31,022 nucleotides of DNA from a virus. The notes beneath the pieces are model-generated. The model did not search any database, was not told the origin of the DNA, and saw nothing but the letters and a program-made list of their open reading frames with translations. Positions 29,884 to 31,022 of this stretch are shown here, one piece after another. The stretch lies in the IMG/VR virus record IMGVR_UViG_3300042914_002803, positions 1 to 31,022 of that record; one strand, written 5' to 3'. A program made the translations under genes and the position numbers. Numbering within the stretch: position 1 is the stretch's first letter; each line of letters opens with the position of its first letter.

Positions 29884-29899
29884 CCGGGCGTGTGCCCGG
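29884..29899 (+). terminator. rho-independent-like terminator at the end of the early operon
   Basis: Stem CCGGGC / GCCCGG (29884-29889, 29894-29899) with loop GTGT, followed by a T-rich stretch (CCTTGTTCGTT). This is the most classical terminator-like element in the window. Weak promoter-like boxes occur just upstream (TCGACG at about 29855, TATCTG at about 29877), not convincing enough to annotate. The next gene begins at 29922. Confidence 0.65.
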
Positions 29900-29921
29900 C
29901 CTTGTTCGTTGCGGAGGGTCC

Positions 29922-30191
29922 ATGCCACGTCGGCCTGACCCACGTCACGACGTCTGGCTCGTCGAGTGGCTGGATGCCTCCGACGCGTTCCCGACCTGGC
30001 AGAAGGCGTCGAGCGTGAAGCGCTCCGACCGTGAGCAGCTGGTCCAGTCGGTCGGCTACCTCGTCGAGGACACCGACGAGTTCGTGACGCTGGCGACCAG
30101 CACCGTCGACTCCGATGACGACGACGATCACTTCGGTGGTGGCATCCACATCCCGACTGCGCTGGTGCGACGTCGCACCCAGCTAGCGTGA
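29922..30191 (+). CDS. small acidic protein at the start of the packaging-side gene block
   Basis: An 89-residue protein: MPRRPDPRHDVWLVEWLDASDAFPTWQKASS, then SVGYLVEDTDEFVTLATSTVDSDDDDDHFGGGIHIPTALVRRRTQ. The VGYLVEDTDEFVTLA and GGGIHIPTALV parts look like a small beta-barrel often seen in phage genomes as a protein of unknown function. ATG 29922 has GGAGG at 29913-29917. It overlaps the next gene by four bases. An alternative start at 29892 would place the terminator hairpin inside the gene. Confidence 0.65.
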   Translation: MPRRPDPRHDVWLVEWLDASDAFPTWQKASSVKRSDREQLVQSVGYLVEDTDEFVTLATSTVDSDDDDDHFGGGIHIPTALVRRRTQLA

Positions 30192-30676
30192 AGCTCACCG
30201 TCCTCGCCGGCCTGCCCGGTTCAGGCAAGTCGACGTGGGCGACGGCGCAGGCGCTGACAACTGGCGCTGCAGTCGTCACCGTCGACGACATCCGAGTCGG
30301 CAACGCTGACCCGGCATCAACGATCAACCGGGCTCGACGTCGAGCTGCAGCGACTCTGAGCGCAGGGGCTGACCTGATCGTCGACTCCTGCAACGTGCAC
30401 GCCCAGGTCCGCCGCAGCTGGCTCAACGTCGGACGGGCAGCCGGCGCTCGCTGCGTCCTGCTGTTCATTGACACGCCAGTTGCGCTGTGTCGTTCACGCA
30501 ACCAGCAGCGCCCAGTCGGCGAACGTGTCAGCGCCGAGACCTACGACCGGTATCTGTTGGCTGCACAGTCAACCCTGGCAGCGGTTGCCAGCGAGGACTG
30601 GGATGAGGTGAGCGTCGTCGCTGGCGACGGTGACCTGCCATCCCCTGGTGTGACCGCCACGTCGAGGAGCTGGTGA
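30188..30676 (+). CDS. P-loop kinase, polynucleotide-kinase-like
   Basis: A 162-residue protein with Walker A GLPGSGKST (residues 8-16), a TVDDIR Asp pair (33-34) and LIVDSCNVHAQVRRSW, the 'D.tN...R' part of the T4 Pnk kinase domain type. It then continues with VLLFIDTPVALCRSRNQQRPVGERVSAETYDRYL, including a lid Arg region. It likely phosphorylates 5' ends of DNA or RNA, perhaps repairing nicks. It lacks a phosphatase domain. It overlaps both neighbours and is encoded with the HNH nuclease close to the packaging site. Confidence 0.8.
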   Translation: MKLTVLAGLPGSGKSTWATAQALTTGAAVVTVDDIRVGNADPASTINRARRRAAATLSAGADLIVDSCNVHAQVRRSWLNVGRAAGARCVLLFIDTPVALCRSRNQQRPVGERVSAETYDRYLLAAQSTLAAVASEDWDEVSVVAGDGDLPSPGVTATSRSW

Positions 30677-30924
30677 TGGCAGCAGGACATGGGCGACGAG
30701 GGCGACCGTGGCTTCGGCTGCGTGCCGAGGTGCTGGCATCGTCCGACGTCTGCTGGTTGTGCGGCCTGCCTGGGGCGGACACCGTCGACCACATCCTGCC
30801 GCTGTCGCTGCACCCTGAGCTGGCGCATGACAGGTCGAACCTCGCGCCCGCACACAACCGGTGCAACGCGTCGAAGGGCGCGTCGACCACCCGCACCCCG
30901 GCTGCGTCCTCGCGCCGCTGGTGA
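30676..30924 (+). CDS. HNH endonuclease, packaging-associated
   Basis: An 82-residue protein with CWLC (C26, C29), the catalytic VDHI (D38, H39), Asn55 and HNRCN (H60, C63). This is the compact HNH nuclease with zinc site found just upstream of terminase genes in cos-type phages, where such proteins assist terminase cutting of DNA. ATG 30676 is preferred over GTG 30673 because GAGGAG (30664-30669) is properly spaced. The Arg-rich ends suggest DNA binding. The proposed cos region follows directly. Confidence 0.88.
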   Translation: MAAGHGRRGRPWLRLRAEVLASSDVCWLCGLPGADTVDHILPLSLHPELAHDRSNLAPAHNRCNASKGASTTRTPAASSRRW

Positions 30925-31022
30925 GGCCCGGTCGGGTCGAACCTGAGAATCCTGAGAACCTGAGAATCCTGAGAATCGGTCGGGTCGAACGGATGTTCTT
31001 TCGCAGGGGCCAGCGGGAGACT
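30925..31022. other. non-coding packaging/cos-like region at the window end
   Basis: This region lies between the HNH gene and the window end, continuing at 1-59. It carries the repeat array at 30929-30990. If the two window ends are joined, bases 31011-31022 and 1-11 form a dyad with 10 of 11 pairs around T31022, the sort of symmetry expected for staggered terminase cutting. The inference is that this is the cos region of a linear phage genome that circularises. Confidence 0.55.
30929..30990. repeat. nested repeats: 14-bp direct repeats flanking four CCTGAGAAT-type units
   Basis: CGGTCGGGTCGAAC occurs at 30929-30942 and again at 30977-30990. Between them CCTGAGAAT-type units start at 30942, 30951, 30959 and 30968 (period 9, 8, 9), the second with C or a shared base at its end. 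Such arrays next to terminase genes are typical binding sites for the small terminase subunit. Confidence 0.7.

Noticed and set aside
30188-30676. P-loop protein considered as a zeta-type toxin
   Set aside because: No partner antitoxin gene is adjacent and the motifs follow polynucleotide kinases (GLPGSGKST, LIVDSCNVHAQVR) more closely.
30929-30990. Repeat array considered as a CRISPR array
   Set aside because: The units are 9 bases with no unique spacers of proper length, and no cas genes are near. A terminase-binding array is more likely.
1-31022. High frequency of GTCGAC across the window as a signal
   Set aside because: It follows from frequent Val-Asp codons (GTC GAC) in a GC-rich genome. 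No clustered or strand-specific placement was noticed.

Overview
The window reads as the complete, or nearly complete, genome of a small temperate tailed phage (siphovirus) of an actinobacterium. The G+C content is high. Nearly all genes lie on the + strand, packed with ATGA/GTGA stop-start overlaps. The structural genes follow the HK97-type order: terminase, portal, protease, capsid, connectors, tail tube, frameshifted chaperone, tape measure, tail tip. The actinobacterial host is inferred mainly from two tandem WhiB-family proteins, a family confined to Actinobacteria and their phages. GTG starts and the small overlapping early genes agree with this. Host genus cannot be told from the sequence.

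Layout. (1) 60-5278: packaging and head (terminase small and large subunits, a tiny membrane protein, portal, prohead protease, capsid with a fused N-terminal coiled coil). (2) 5373-8694: a small protein, a glycosyltransferase next to a multi-pass membrane protein, head-tail connector, tail terminator. (3) 8697-17243: tail tube, tail chaperone with a -1 frameshift, tape measure, tail-tip and collagen-like fibre proteins. (4) 17231-18532: lysis (membrane coiled-coil protein, holin, CHAP endolysin). (5) 18529-19958: a small protein and a metallophosphoesterase, ending at a strong terminator-like hairpin. (6) 20049-21249, - strand: tyrosine integrase and an HTH repressor-like gene whose reading frame runs over the integrase promoter and start. 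(7) 21486-29838: rightward early operon of small proteins, RusA resolvase, two WhiB fusion proteins, a RecB/Cas4-type nuclease, SSB, a DUF3987 primase/helicase-like protein and small proteins. (8) 29922-30924: a small acidic protein, a polynucleotide-kinase-like P-loop protein and an HNH endonuclease. (9) 30925-31022 and 1-59: a non-coding stretch with a tandem repeat array. Joining the two window ends creates a near-perfect dyad, as expected of a packaging (cos) site.

How it works together. Between the divergent repressor and early operon lies a plausible sigma70-type early promoter (TTGATT-N17-TAGAAA) carrying three small dyads that could be repressor operators. The integrase has its own promoter (TTGACA-N17-TACACA), overlapped by another dyad. 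Early genes would handle replication and recombination without a phage DNA polymerase, so host replication is probably used. The late block would make virions, modify them with the glycosyltransferase pair, package from the end repeats with the adjacent HNH and terminase, and lyse the cell.

The most unusual items are: a 23-bp perfect inverted repeat in the end of the primase-like gene; a repeated CACAGAAGGGAC start-associated motif, often preceded by a strong hairpin; WhiB domains fused to extra DNA-binding modules; the repressor/integrase overlap; and the repeat array plus end-junction dyad. All family assignments come from reading motifs by eye; no database search was possible.
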